The notes beneath the pieces were generated by a model. It was not told the DNA's origin. It made no database searches and saw only the letters and a list, made by a program, of their open reading frames with translations. Positions 46,958-55,633 of a stretch of 64,000 nucleotides of DNA are shown in pieces. The stretch is taken from assembly GCF_014203955.1 (NCBI RefSeq), contig NZ_JACHKA010000001.1, positions 3,379,001 to 3,443,000 of the forward strand. The letters run 5' to 3'. Both the position numbers and the translations under genes were made by a program. Each line of letters opens with the position of its first letter. Position 1 is the stretch's first letter. The stretch comes from Sphingobium lignivorans (GTDB lineage Bacteria; Pseudomonadota; Alphaproteobacteria; Sphingomonadales; Sphingomonadaceae).

Positions 46958-47692
46958 ATGGCAGTCAACTCACGATCGCAACACCACTCCGGCGGCCTTT
47001 CGCCGATCACTGACCGCGTGCTCTTCATCGATGGCGAAGCGATCATTCTGGACAAGCCGGCCGGCCTGCCGGTCGATCCTCCGCGCGATGGAAGCCTCAG
47101 CCTTCACAATCATCTGGCGTCGCTGACCTTCGGCTTCGAGCGCTGGCCTGTCGCGGTCCACCGGCTGGACCGGGATACCAGCGGGTGCCTGCTGCTCGCG
47201 CGCAATCCCAAGGCCGCCAAGCGCTTCACCGAGGCCTTCGAGGCGCGCGCGGTGGAGAAGAGCTATCTCGCGGTGGTGGATGGCGTGCCCGATGCGCCGG
47301 AAGGGGTGATCGATCTGCCCCTCGCCAAGCGGAGCACGGCCGCGACCGGCTGGCGCATGGTGCCCGATGCGGCCGGCAAGCAGGCCGTGACGCACTGGCG
47401 GCTGCTGGCTGCGCGGGATGGCCGCGCGCTGCTGCGCTTCACGCCGGAGACCGGACGCACGCACCAGCTGCGCGCCCATTCGCTCCATGGCCTGGGCTTC
47501 GGCATTCTTGGCGATCCGGTCTATTCGTCCGGTGCCGACCCGCTCTGGACCGGCGGATTGCTGCTGCACGCCCGCAGCCTTTCCATGCCGCGCCCGGGCA
47601 AGGCCCCCGCCGCAGCGATCGCGCCAGTGCCGCCCCGCTTCGCCCAGGCCGGCTTTCCCGACGCAGAGGCGCTGGACAGCTCCGATGTCTGA
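46958..47692 (+). CDS. RluA family pseudouridine synthase
   Basis: RNA pseudouridine synthase of 244 residues without an S4 RNA-binding domain. The catalytic Asp71 lies in VAVHRLDRDTSGCLL, and the other motifs ILDKPAGLPVD and ETGRTHQLRAHSLHGLG are intact. It resembles the short RluA/TruC/RsuA-like enzymes; the target position in 23S rRNA or tRNA cannot be fixed from sequence. Its 3' end overlaps arfB by 8 bp, coupling it to a ribosome-rescue factor. Confidence 0.93.
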   Translation: MAVNSRSQHHSGGLSPITDRVLFIDGEAIILDKPAGLPVDPPRDGSLSLHNHLASLTFGFERWPVAVHRLDRDTSGCLLLARNPKAAKRFTEAFEARAVEKSYLAVVDGVPDAPEGVIDLPLAKRSTAATGWRMVPDAAGKQAVTHWRLLAARDGRALLRFTPETGRTHQLRAHSLHGLGFGILGDPVYSSGADPLWTGGLLLHARSLSMPRPGKAPAAAIAPVPPRFAQAGFPDAEALDSSDV

Positions 47693-48089
47693 CCGGATCA
47701 TTCCGGACGAGGCTCTTGAAGAGCGTTTCATCACGGCAAGCGGGCCCGGCGGCCAGAATGTGAACAAGGTGGCGAGCGCGGTGCAGCTGCGCGTCGATGT
47801 CTTCCGCCTCGGCCTTTCGCCGGAAAGCTACCGGCGGCTGAAGTCCATCGCCGGATCGAGACTGACCGCGAGCGGCACGCTGGTCATCCTAGCCCAGCGC
47901 TTCCGCACCCAGGAAGCCAATCGCGAGGATGCCCGCGCCCGCCTCATCGCCATGCTCGACAAGGCGGACGAGCGCGAGGCCCGCCGCATTCGCACAAGGC
48001 CTTCCAAGGCCGCCAAGGCCCGCAGGGTGGACGCCAAGAAAGCCCGCAGTACCGTGAAGGCGGCGCGCACGCGCGTGCGGATCGACTAG
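47685..48089 (+). CDS. arfB: alternative ribosome-rescue factor / peptidyl-tRNA hydrolase ArfB
   Basis: A 134-residue release-factor-like protein that hydrolyses peptidyl-tRNA on stalled ribosomes. The GGQ catalytic loop is at residues 22-24 (ASGPGGQNVNKV), and the Lys/Arg-rich C-terminal tail (RTRPSKAAKARRVDAKKARS) that enters the empty mRNA channel is present. The start ATG lies in the 3' end of the RluA gene (8-bp overlap). The downstream sequence changes to an AT-richer composition. Confidence 0.95.
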   Translation: MSDRIIPDEALEERFITASGPGGQNVNKVASAVQLRVDVFRLGLSPESYRRLKSIAGSRLTASGTLVILAQRFRTQEANREDARARLIAMLDKADEREARRIRTRPSKAAKARRVDAKKARSTVKAARTRVRID

Positions 48090-48235
48090 GTAGGGCGGAC
48101 GGTTTAGGCCCGACAAATGGTCTGCTGTTGGGTCGCCCTGGTAGCCAGCGCCGTGGCTGATTAGTTGTGGAAAGCGGACCTTGGTCCTTTGCCGCTGCTC
48201 GGGTATTGGATGCGGTGATCGGCGGAGGTGGCGGA

Positions 48236-48886
48236 GTGACAGCGGAACAGACGGCTGAGGGGAAGCGACCAGCGCGGCAGCGTGCCGATCGGATCAGAGA
48301 CTTTCGCTGCAAGAACTTGATTGTCGTGATCGAAGAGCCGGAGAACCCCCGCAACATCGGCACCATCATACGGAACGTAAACGCCTTGGGGGCGGAGAAG
48401 GTCTATGTCGTAGACCCTCGTCGAGTTCTTTCCGATGACTGGCAAGAATTGCGCAGTGAGCCAAAGCTATCCAAGCTCTCTGTGTCGGCGGTGAAGTGGA
48501 CGTTTGTGAAGAGTTTCGCCAGCGCCGAAGAGTGTCTTGCACACCTTGCCAAAAACCGGTTTGTATCTATTGCCACATCCCCTCACATTAAAGGCAAGAC
48601 CAACAAGTTCCTTCATGAGGTGGACTTTGCCGAACACGCCAAACTGGCGGTTTGGTTCGGTAATGAAGCGCGAGGGTTGAGCGATCTGGCTATCTCACAG
48701 TGCGAGATGTGCATCAGCATACCGATGTTCGGTATGATCGAGAGCCTCAATCTCGCGACCAGTTCGGGCATCGTTTTGTATGAAGTGACTAAGCAGAGAC
48801 GCGAGTATGCAAGCCGGTATCGGTTGCGTGATCATAGAGGCAGGCGCGACACGCCTTTGCCCACCATCTTGGAGCCAGATCGGTAG
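48236..48886 (+). CDS. TrmH/SpoU family RNA methyltransferase in an AT-richer patch
   Basis: SPOUT-fold 2'-O-ribose methyltransferase of 216 residues. The three family motifs are seen: NPRNIGTIIRNVNALG, WFGNEARGLS and IPMFGMIESLNLATSSGIVLYE, the last forming the trefoil knot SAM site. Start is a GTG at 48236 with GGAGG seven bases upstream; an in-frame ATG at 48167 would add 23 residues. It is smaller than housekeeping TrmH/RlmB, and codon use is visibly AT-richer than neighbours, suggesting transfer. The target RNA is unknown. The 290-bp gap after it (48887-49176) holds no gene I can support. Confidence 0.88.
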   Translation: MTAEQTAEGKRPARQRADRIRDFRCKNLIVVIEEPENPRNIGTIIRNVNALGAEKVYVVDPRRVLSDDWQELRSEPKLSKLSVSAVKWTFVKSFASAEECLAHLAKNRFVSIATSPHIKGKTNKFLHEVDFAEHAKLAVWFGNEARGLSDLAISQCEMCISIPMFGMIESLNLATSSGIVLYEVTKQRREYASRYRLRDHRGRRDTPLPTILEPDR

Positions 48887-49176
48887 GCCACACAAATGTC
48901 CGCAAAGTCGTCATGACCCGAATGGCGGCTTCGGGAAGGAAAATGCCGTATAACCGCCGTTTCCCAACGCCAGCGAATTTGTCCACGGTGCCCTCGAGCA
49001 CTGGCGAATGCGGGTGTGGCCGGGGTTTCCTCAGGCTCCTCGTTCGAATATGTTGAGGCCGGACGCGATATCTTTGCGACCCGGCTCGCTTTTCCGTTCT
49101 CCCAATCCCCTTTCACCTGAACAGACCACCGGGAACCGGCCGATGGCGGGCCCAAGGAAATGGCCTGCCGCACCCC

Positions 49177-50052
49177 TCAGAACGGCGAAGGGCTGGCTTC
49201 CGGCGCGGCCGGGCTCGGCAACGGGGATGGGCGGCTCTCGGATGGCGGTGAGGCGGATGGCGCGGGAGCCGGGGCGGGCTGCACCAGCTTGGGAGCGGAC
49301 GAACGGCTGGGGCTGGGGCTAGGCCGGGGCTGAGGCTTGGGCTTCGGCGGCGTGACCGGTTCGGCAACGGAACGTCGCACGGGCTCGCTGCGCTGACGCT
49401 GCGGGGGCGGCGCGCCCGTCGCGCGGGCTGCCGGCGTGGCGGCCGCTGGCTGCGGCTCTCCAGCGGGTGCGGCATTGTCCGGCTGCGGCAGGTCCGCCTC
49501 CGCCTCGGCAGGCGCCGGCTCGGGAATGGTCACCGCGACGCCGGCAGGAGACAGGCCGTCGGCGACATGCCCCGCTCCGGTCAGCAACAGGGCAAGCGAG
49601 ACGAGGGCGAGAAACGACGTCACGGCCAGCCACAGCGCGCCCATGCGCCGAACCAGCTGCGCCGATGACAGGCTCTCCTCCGATGGCGCGCCCGTGGCGG
49701 CAACCTCTGCCCAATGGGCCATGGCGAGGCGGATCGACCGCGTCACCGGGATCATCAGCGCCAGCCCCGCGATCGCGGCAAGCAGCGCCGCCATGACGCC
49801 GCCGAAGAAGAGCGCGAGAAGCATGGGGCGGCCCACCGGTGCATCCGGCACCAGACCCGCCAGGCACAGCCAGATGCCACCGCCATTCAGCGCCACGAGC
49901 ATCGTGAGGAGCCAGCGATACAGCGCCGAAGCCTCGCCGATCAGGCGGGTGAGCCCTTCGCCCAGCCGCTCGACGCCGCGCCGTCCGACTTCCCGCGCCA
50001 GCGCGCCGGTCGCCTCGCCCCTGCCGATGTCGCCTTCGCTTGCCGGACCCAT
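49177..50052 (-). CDS. membrane protein with Pro/Ser/Ala-rich C-terminal tail
   Basis: I do not recognise this 291-residue protein. It has an amphipathic N-terminus (GALAREVGRRGVERLGEGLTRL), three to four hydrophobic spans (about residues 45-65, 75-105, 140-165), then a very Pro/Ala/Ser-rich low-complexity region of over 100 residues with QRQRSEPVRRS and KPKPQPRPSPSPSRSS. The start at 50052 is set by GGGAG five to nine nt upstream. The topology suggests an inner-membrane anchor with a long disordered extension. Divergent from the sulfoxide-reductase gene. Confidence 0.7.
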   Translation of the reverse strand: MGPASEGDIGRGEATGALAREVGRRGVERLGEGLTRLIGEASALYRWLLTMLVALNGGGIWLCLAGLVPDAPVGRPMLLALFFGGVMAALLAAIAGLALMIPVTRSIRLAMAHWAEVAATGAPSEESLSSAQLVRRMGALWLAVTSFLALVSLALLLTGAGHVADGLSPAGVAVTIPEPAPAEAEADLPQPDNAAPAGEPQPAAATPAARATGAPPPQRQRSEPVRRSVAEPVTPPKPKPQPRPSPSPSRSSAPKLVQPAPAPAPSASPPSESRPSPLPSPAAPEASPSPF

Positions 50053-50209
50053 GGCGCTCCCTGTCGTCGCAATGCCTCGACCGCTGCTGATGACCCCGGA
50101 AAGGCCGAACTGCAAGCGCGAACAGCTACGGGGCGGGCGGTTTCCGGCTATCGCATCTCCCCTGTCAAACAGGCTGGCGAGCGGGCGTCCAACGGCCTAC
50201 ATGCACGCC

Positions 50210-50698
50210 ATGTACGACTTTGCCCCGACGGCCTCCGCCGACAAGCCCGCGCTTTATGCCGACCTCGTCCTGGCCGCCCGGGCCATCGTGGACGGTGAAC
50301 CCGATCCGATCGCCAACATGGCCAATGTAGCAGCGCTGGTCTGGCAATTCCTTCCGGACCTCAACTGGGCAGGCTTCTACCGGCTGATCGGCGATGAGCT
50401 GCTTCTCGGCCCCTTCCAGGGCAAGGCGGCCTGCATCCGCATTCCGCTGGGCAAGGGGGTGTGCGGCACGGCGGCGGCAACCCGCCGGACGCAGCGGGTC
50501 GAGGATGTCCATGCCTTTCCGGGCCATATCGCCTGCGATGCCGCCTCCGCCTCGGAGATCGTCGTTCCCGTCCTCCATGGCGAGCGGCTCATCGGCGTGC
50601 TGGACCTCGATAGCCCCCTTCCCGCCCGCTTCGATCAGGCCGATGCCGAAGGACTGGAAGCGCTTTGCGCGGCCATCTCGTCGGCACTTGTCGGCTGA
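50210..50698 (+). CDS. msrC: free methionine-(R)-sulfoxide reductase (GAF domain)
   Basis: GAF-domain reductase of 162 residues that repairs free methionine-R-sulfoxide in the cytoplasm. All three redox Cys of the fRMsr family are present: Cys75 in KAACIRI, Cys85 in KGVCGTA and Cys109 in HIACDAAS. The other hallmarks are LNWAGFYRL and the glycine-rich VLDLDSP. The start MYDFAPTASADKPALYADL matches the family N-terminus; an ATG three codons earlier is an alternative. It is the first plus-strand gene after a divergent gap. Confidence 0.93.
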   Translation: MYDFAPTASADKPALYADLVLAARAIVDGEPDPIANMANVAALVWQFLPDLNWAGFYRLIGDELLLGPFQGKAACIRIPLGKGVCGTAAATRRTQRVEDVHAFPGHIACDAASASEIVVPVLHGERLIGVLDLDSPLPARFDQADAEGLEALCAAISSALVG

Positions 50699-50849
50699 GG
50701 CACGGCCGATCGCGCCGCCAGGCCCGAACCAGATCGGGACAGGTGCCGGGACGAGCGGCATGGAAAGAGCCATGCACGGCTGCTAATTCCGCACATGACC
50801 AGCGGTTCGCGAAGGGAAGCGAGCCCGCGAGGAAGCGGAAGGCGGCGCC

Positions 50850-51851
50850 ATGCGGATCCATCATATCATCGGCCTGATGGCGAGCGCGGCGTGCCTGCCT
50901 GCGACACCATCGCTGGCGCAGCCCTCAGGGCCGCATCCCGCCCCGGCGGTCACGCCTCCCCCGCCTCACCTCATGACACCGCATCATGCCGACTGGAACC
51001 GGAAGGTCGAGGGGCGCTGGTGGGCGGGACATGAGGCGCCGGGCGGCTGGTCGGCCTATCGCACGCCCGTCAACGGCTTCATCCTGCCCGGCTACTGGCT
51101 GCAGCCCGGCTATCACATCGCTGATCCCGAGCGATACGACCTCCCGCAGCCGCCGCCGGGCTATGGCTGGTCGCGCTACTATGACGATGCCGTGCTCACC
51201 GACACCTATGGCAGCGTCCATGAGTCCCGCATCGGCTATGACTGGGACCGTCCCGGGGGCTACAGCGATGCCGGTTATCGGTATGACGCTGCGCCGGAGG
51301 AGATACGCCGGGACGATACGGGCCGCATGGTTGCCGGCGCAGCGATCGGCGGAGTCGCTGGCGGCCTGATCGGCAGCGCCATTGCCGGGCCGGGCAACCG
51401 CACCGGCGGCGCCATCCTCGGCGCGGGGCTGGGCGCGGTCACTGGCGCGGTCGTCGCGGATGCAACGGCCGGGCCGCGCGGAGACATGAGCTACGCCCCG
51501 GCTCGGGGAGGTCTGTCGGCTGCGGAGCAAAAGCTCCTGCGCGAGGAAGCTCGCCAGCGCCGTAAGCTCGACACGCTGGCGCGCAAGGCAGGCTATACCG
51601 ATTATGACGCATTCCTGCTCGCCCGCGCTGCATATGACGGAAGGCACGCCTCCCCACCGCTGCACCGGGCGCCGCACTGGGCCATGACGGGCGGGCCGGA
51701 ATATACCGTCTCCCGGCAGGGTGTCGTTGCTTCGCCGTCGACGCCGCGCGTTAACACCCGGCAACTGCCCGGCTATTATGCCGATGGATATTATTATCCG
51801 GGCGCGACCATCACCACGATCACGATCGATCCCGGCGGCTCACCGCCCTGA
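50850..51851 (+). CDS. exported RcnB-like protein with glycine-zipper segment
   Basis: A 333-residue exported protein: signal peptide MRIHHIIGLMASAACLPATPSLA, then an RcnB-type segment (VEGRWWAGHEAPGGWSAY and GYWLQPGYHIADPERYDLPQPPPGY) that is typical of nickel/cobalt-homeostasis-related periplasmic proteins. A glycine-zipper 2TM stretch (AAIGGVAGGLIGSAIAG and ILGAGLGAVTGAVV, about residues 165-205) follows, and the end is Tyr/Gly-rich. The metal role is inferred from family only; it may also act as an outer-membrane-associated protein. GGAAGG is seven bases before the ATG. Confidence 0.8.
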   Translation: MRIHHIIGLMASAACLPATPSLAQPSGPHPAPAVTPPPPHLMTPHHADWNRKVEGRWWAGHEAPGGWSAYRTPVNGFILPGYWLQPGYHIADPERYDLPQPPPGYGWSRYYDDAVLTDTYGSVHESRIGYDWDRPGGYSDAGYRYDAAPEEIRRDDTGRMVAGAAIGGVAGGLIGSAIAGPGNRTGGAILGAGLGAVTGAVVADATAGPRGDMSYAPARGGLSAAEQKLLREEARQRRKLDTLARKAGYTDYDAFLLARAAYDGRHASPPLHRAPHWAMTGGPEYTVSRQGVVASPSTPRVNTRQLPGYYADGYYYPGATITTITIDPGGSPP

Positions 51852-51905
51852 GCCCGCATGCCCCGACAGACGTGAAGCGCAGCGACCGGGAAGTCCGCCG
51901 GTGGC

Positions 51906-52685
51906 TCAGCTCTGAACGAGCTTCTTCTCCGCTCCCGGGATCAACGACGGCTCGAACCGTTCCCAGCCGGCGCGGCCGAGCCGCTCGATCGGCTGATAGC
52001 GGACCTTGTAGTTCATCCGGTCCGAATTCTCGACCCAGTAGCCCAGATAGACATAGGGCAGGCCGGCACGCTGGGCGCGCAGGATATGGTCGACGATGAT
52101 GAAGCTGCCAAGCCCCGGCCGATCCGCATGGTCCGGATCGAAGAAGCTGTAGATCATCGAGAGACCATCGCCCTGCTTGTCCGTCAGGCAGGCGCCGATG
52201 AGCCGTCCGGGACGGCCATCCTCGCTGTTCGCCGGCTCACGATATTCCACGACATAGGTCTCGACCGGCGTCTGCTCGACCATGTCGGCAAAGTCGATCT
52301 CGTCCATCTCGGTCATGCCGCCATTGGGGTGACGTGCCGACAGATAACGCTGCAGCAGGGCGAACTGCTCGTCGGTGGACCAGGGTTTGCAGGCTCGCAC
52401 CACCAGATCGCTGTTGCGGCGCACGAGGCGGCGCTGCGTTGCGTTCAGGCGGAATTCGTCGGCGACGATGCGCACGGAAACACAGGCATTGCAGTCCGTG
52501 CAACTCGGCCGATAAGCGACGTTCTGGCTGCGACGAAAGCCGATGCGACCGAGCGCATCGTTCAGTTCCGAGGCATGCTCGCCGGCAAGCTCGGTGAAGA
52601 CTTTGCGTTCGGTCCTCCCCGGAAGATAGGGGCAGGGACCGGCATTCGTCATGAAGAAACGCGGAAACCGGAACGCTGCGCTCAC
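51906..52685 (-). CDS. bpt: aspartate/glutamate leucyltransferase (bacterial N-end rule)
   Basis: Aminoacyl-tRNA protein transferase of 259 residues that adds Leu to N-terminal Asp or Glu of proteins for degradation. The start is GTG 52685 ([14 protein letters not shown]), preceded by AGGGAG at 5 nt; a TTG 18 bp further up is unsupported. Signatures are [20 protein letters not shown], the [11 protein letters not shown]ys cluster (about residue 60) and [20 protein letters not shown] near the C-terminus. It sits with no ClpS or ClpA gene nearby. Divergent gap of about 170 bp to modC. Confidence 0.93.
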   Translation of the reverse strand: MSAAFRFPRFFMTNAGPCPYLPGRTERKVFTELAGEHASELNDALGRIGFRRSQNVAYRPSCTDCNACVSVRIVADEFRLNATQRRLVRRNSDLVVRACKPWSTDEQFALLQRYLSARHPNGGMTEMDEIDFADMVEQTPVETYVVEYREPANSEDGRPGRLIGACLTDKQGDGLSMIYSFFDPDHADRPGLGSFIIVDHILRAQRAGLPYVYLGYWVENSDRMNYKVRYQPIERLGRAGWERFEPSLIPGAEKKLVQS

Positions 52686-52855
52686 ATCGTCTCCCTGCGG
52701 CAATGGGCCGATGACTCAACTGGAAAGACTATGCCCATATAGCGGCATCGTGAAAAGACCATTTACTCCGTCTCCTGGCCGGAACCGTCATCGGGTTGCC
52801 CCTGGGCATCGAAATCCGCGTGGGCATGCAAGGGATTTTGCGACGCTTCCGCCCC

Positions 52856-53512
52856 TCAGCCGCCCAGCGGGATGATGGCGCAAGCCAGACGCGCCACCTC
52901 GCCCGAATCGTGACTGACGTAAAGGATCGGCAAGCCAAGCTCGTCGCGCACCCGCTCGATGACGCGCAGTATCTCTTCCCGGCGCGCCGCGTCGAGCGAG
53001 GACAGCGGTTCGTCCATGAGCAGGAAGCGAGGCCCGCTGAGCAGGGCCCGGCCGATGGCGACCCGCTGTGCTTCCCCGCCGGACAACGTGCGTGGCCAGC
53101 GATGCATCAGATGGTCGATGCCGAGAAACTCGACCGTCTGCTCGATGCCGATCCAGCGCTCGGCCGGTGGGGCCAGCCGCCACCCGTAAAGGAGATTGTC
53201 GCGCACCCGGCGATGCGGGAACAGCCGGCCATCCTGAAAGACATAGCCGGCCCGGCGCCGTTCGGGGGGGAGATCGATGCCGGACGCACTGTCGAAGAGC
53301 ACCTGCCCCGCCACCGCAATGCGTCCCCGGTCGGGTCGCAGCAGCCCGGCCACCATGTTGAGCACGGAGGTCTTGCCGGCGCCCGAGGGGCCGAACAGGG
53401 CGGTCAGACCACCCCCGCCCGACTGGCCGGCGCTCTTCGCGCTGTCCCCCGGTGCGCGCAGGGCTATGCGCGTGTCGCCGAGCCGCCGCTCGACATCGAT
53501 CTCAAAGGACAT
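52856..53512 (-). CDS. modC: molybdate ABC transporter ATPase ModC, without MOP domain
   Basis: ATPase of the molybdate importer, 218 residues. It has Walker A FGPSGAGKTSVL, signature LSGGEAQRVAIGRA, Walker B RFLLMDEPLSSLD and the H-loop VSHD. E. coli ModC (352 residues) continues with a molybdate-binding MOP domain; here the protein ends at the ATPase core (VARLACAIIPLGG), so that regulatory domain is missing. The ATG overlaps modB by 11 bp. It is the last gene of modE-modA-modB-modC. Specificity is inferred from the adjacent ModA and ModE homologues. Confidence 0.9.
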   Translation of the reverse strand: MSFEIDVERRLGDTRIALRAPGDSAKSAGQSGGGGLTALFGPSGAGKTSVLNMVAGLLRPDRGRIAVAGQVLFDSASGIDLPPERRRAGYVFQDGRLFPHRRVRDNLLYGWRLAPPAERWIGIEQTVEFLGIDHLMHRWPRTLSGGEAQRVAIGRALLSGPRFLLMDEPLSSLDAARREEILRVIERVRDELGLPILYVSHDSGEVARLACAIIPLGG

Positions 53513-54194
53513 GGCCGCCCTTCCCCTGCCCCATGCGGCGGGCCAGCACTTCCGAAAGGACCAGCGCGCCGAGCGACAGCAGCACCGCGATGGCGGCCAG
53601 GCGCGTCACCGCGGCTTCGTTGCCAGGAATCTGCAAGGCACTGTAGATGGCGATGGGGATCGTCCGCGTCTCGCCGGGAATGTTGGATACGAAGGTGATC
53701 GTCGCGCCGAACTCGCCGATCGATCGCGCGAAGCCGAGCACGGCACCGGCCAGCAGGCCCGGCGCGGCAAGCGGAAGCGTGATGGAGAAGAACACGCGCG
53801 CAGGCGAAGCGCCCAGCGTGCGCGCTGCCCCCTCGAGCCGCCGGTCCACGGCCTCGATCGAGAGACGCATCGCGCGGACCATGAGGGGCAGCGCCATGAC
53901 CGCCGCCGCCAGCGCCGCGCCGGTCCAGCGGAACATGAAGCTGACGCCGAACCAGTCGGCCAGCCACCGCCCCGCCGGACCGTTGGCACCGAAGGCGATC
54001 AGCAACAGCCAGCCGGTCACGACCGGCGGCAGCACGAGCGGCAGATGCACCAGCGCATCGAGCAGCAGCTTGCCGGGGAAGCGCCCGCGCGCGAGCAGCC
54101 AGGCGAAACCGAACGCGAGCGGCATGGTCGCGAGCACCGCGACGATGCTGACCCGCAGCGAGAGCAGAATGATCTCCCATTCCTCTGCCGTCAC
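53502..54194 (-). CDS. modB: molybdate ABC transporter permease ModB
   Basis: Inner-membrane permease of 230 residues with about five to six spans. The EAA-loop motif GAARTLGASPARVFFSITLPLAAPGLLAG is the ModC contact site, and GFARSIGEFGATITFVSNIPG is a ModB signature. The start is taken as the GTG at 54194 (VTAEEWEIILLSLRVS), matching the family N-terminus; the ribosome site is weak and the upstream extension is antisense-like. It overlaps modC by 11 bp and lies 85 bp after modA. Confidence 0.92.
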   Translation of the reverse strand: MTAEEWEIILLSLRVSIVAVLATMPLAFGFAWLLARGRFPGKLLLDALVHLPLVLPPVVTGWLLLIAFGANGPAGRWLADWFGVSFMFRWTGAALAAAVMALPLMVRAMRLSIEAVDRRLEGAARTLGASPARVFFSITLPLAAPGLLAGAVLGFARSIGEFGATITFVSNIPGETRTIPIAIYSALQIPGNEAAVTRLAAIAVLLSLGALVLSEVLARRMGQGKGGHVL

Positions 54195-54279
54195 GGCGCG
54201 GACCGGACATAATAGGACACATGAAACGGACTGTGCAGCGTGCGCTCCCCTACCCTTGGCCAGGCCAGTGCCATCGCCC

Positions 54280-55053
54280 TCATCGGACCGGAAATCCTCG
54301 CCGGGCAAAGATGGCCTTGCCTTCGCGCGACAGCAGGAAACGGCGGAAATCCTCGACTTCCGGATGTCTGGCGTCCCGCAGGATCGCCAGCGGATAGACG
54401 ATCGGCGGATGCGTCCCGGACGGGAACACGCCCACGATCCGCACGCCGGAAGACGCGCGCGCGTCGGTTTCATAGACGACACCTAAAGGGGCCGCGCCAC
54501 GCTCCACCAGCGCGAGAGCGGCGCGCACATTCTCGGCGCGCGCCACGCGGGCTTCCACGCTGCCCCAGACGCCGAGCGCGGCCAGCGCAGCCTTGCCATA
54601 TTTGCCGGCGGGAACGGCGTCGGGATCCGCCATGGCAAGGCGCCCCTTGCCGAGCGCGCGGGCGAGCGGAAAGCCACGGGCAATCCGCAGCGTGACCGCA
54701 CTGCGCGCCGGGGCGATCAGCACCAGTCGGTTGGTGAGGAAGTCCGCGCGCGAGCCGGGCCGGAGCAGGCCCTTGCCCGCGACATGATCCATCCATGCCT
54801 CATCAGCCGACACGAAGAGATCGGCAGGCGCGCCCGCCTCGATCTGACGCGCGAGCGCAGGCGATGCGGCGAAGGACAGCACCGGCGCGGCATGGCGGCG
54901 CGCTGCCCAGGCCCGCGCCGCATCGTTCATCGCTTCCTGCAGGCTGGCGGCGGCAAGGACCAGAGGCCCACGCCGCTGGGCCTGTGCCTGCGCGGCACCG
55001 GACAGCAAGGCCGAGGCGAACAGCAGCAGGCAGAGAAACGAACGGACCTTCAA
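54280..55053 (-). CDS. modA: molybdate-binding periplasmic protein ModA
   Basis: Substrate-binding protein of 257 residues. Signal peptide MKVRSFLCLLLFASALLSGA (cleavage near AQAQ), then the ModA fold: LAAASLQEAMNDAAR, FAASPALARQIEAGAPADLFVSAD, MADPDAVPAGKYGK, and APLGVVYETDAR. It starts at a TTG (55053) behind GGGGATC; no ATG is nearby. It lies 141 bp after the modE-like regulator, and a molybdate-responsive operator in that gap is expected but not obvious by eye. Confidence 0.93.
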   Translation of the reverse strand: MKVRSFLCLLLFASALLSGAAQAQAQRRGPLVLAAASLQEAMNDAARAWAARRHAAPVLSFAASPALARQIEAGAPADLFVSADEAWMDHVAGKGLLRPGSRADFLTNRLVLIAPARSAVTLRIARGFPLARALGKGRLAMADPDAVPAGKYGKAALAALGVWGSVEARVARAENVRAALALVERGAAPLGVVYETDARASSGVRIVGVFPSGTHPPIVYPLAILRDARHPEVEDFRRFLLSREGKAIFARRGFPVR

Positions 55054-55194
55054 AGGCAGGATCCCCGGTGAGCGGCTCGATCAGCTATAGCTCGGCGTAT
55101 ACAGCAATGCATGGGCAGGGCAATTGCGCGTCACGCAACGAACGACCCGGCATCTAAGGTCACGAAGGATGGACGCCCCCCCTGCCCCGGCCGC

Positions 55195-55575
55195 TCAGCC
55201 CTTCTGTGTCACGCGGGGCGCCGGCAGCATCGCGGCTTCGAGCGCGGCATGGTCCGGGCAGTGGGATGCGCTGTCGAGCCGGGCCTGCAGGGCCCGATAA
55301 TGCGCAAGCACCGCCGTGCCGAACGGCGTCACGCGTGCGCCGCCCCCATGGGCACTGCCGGGCGAGGTTTCCACCAGCGGCTCGCGCCAGCAGCGATTCA
55401 TGGCATCGACCAGCAGCCATGCGCGACGATAGCTCATGTCCATGGCGCGTGCGGCGCCTGAAATGGAGCCATGGGCGCCAATGGCATCGAGCAGGTCCGC
55501 CTTCCCCGGCCCCATCGCGATCTCGTCCCCGCAATAGAGCTGGATCTTGAGCTTGAATGGGCCTGGCGCGGTCAT
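55195..55575 (-). CDS. ModE-like winged-helix regulator without MOP domains
   Basis: DNA-binding protein of 126 residues with the ModE N-terminal winged helix: KADLLDAIGAHGSISGAARAMDMSYRRAWLLVDAMN (helix-turn-helix about residues 25-60). E. coli ModE is 262 residues and has two C-terminal MOP domains that sense molybdate; here nothing follows the winged helix except a short tail. It is the first gene of the mod set on the minus strand. It may sense molybdate via another route, or act as a simple repressor. Confidence 0.85.
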   Translation of the reverse strand: MTAPGPFKLKIQLYCGDEIAMGPGKADLLDAIGAHGSISGAARAMDMSYRRAWLLVDAMNRCWREPLVETSPGSAHGGGARVTPFGTAVLAHYRALQARLDSASHCPDHAALEAAMLPAPRVTQKG

Positions 55576-55633
55576 GCCGCGATCCTAGAGGCTTTTCGCC
55601 ACGCGCGGAAAGTCTGTTCGCGCGGCAGATCGT

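Noticed and set aside
48832..49173. Minus-strand frame of 113 codons beyond the SpoU gene
   Set aside because: No ribosome site, no protein-like features and it overlaps the methyltransferase 3' end.
55084..55105. Imperfect palindrome between modE and modA as a ModE operator
   Set aside because: Only partial dyad symmetry and too few matches to the known ModE box to support a call.
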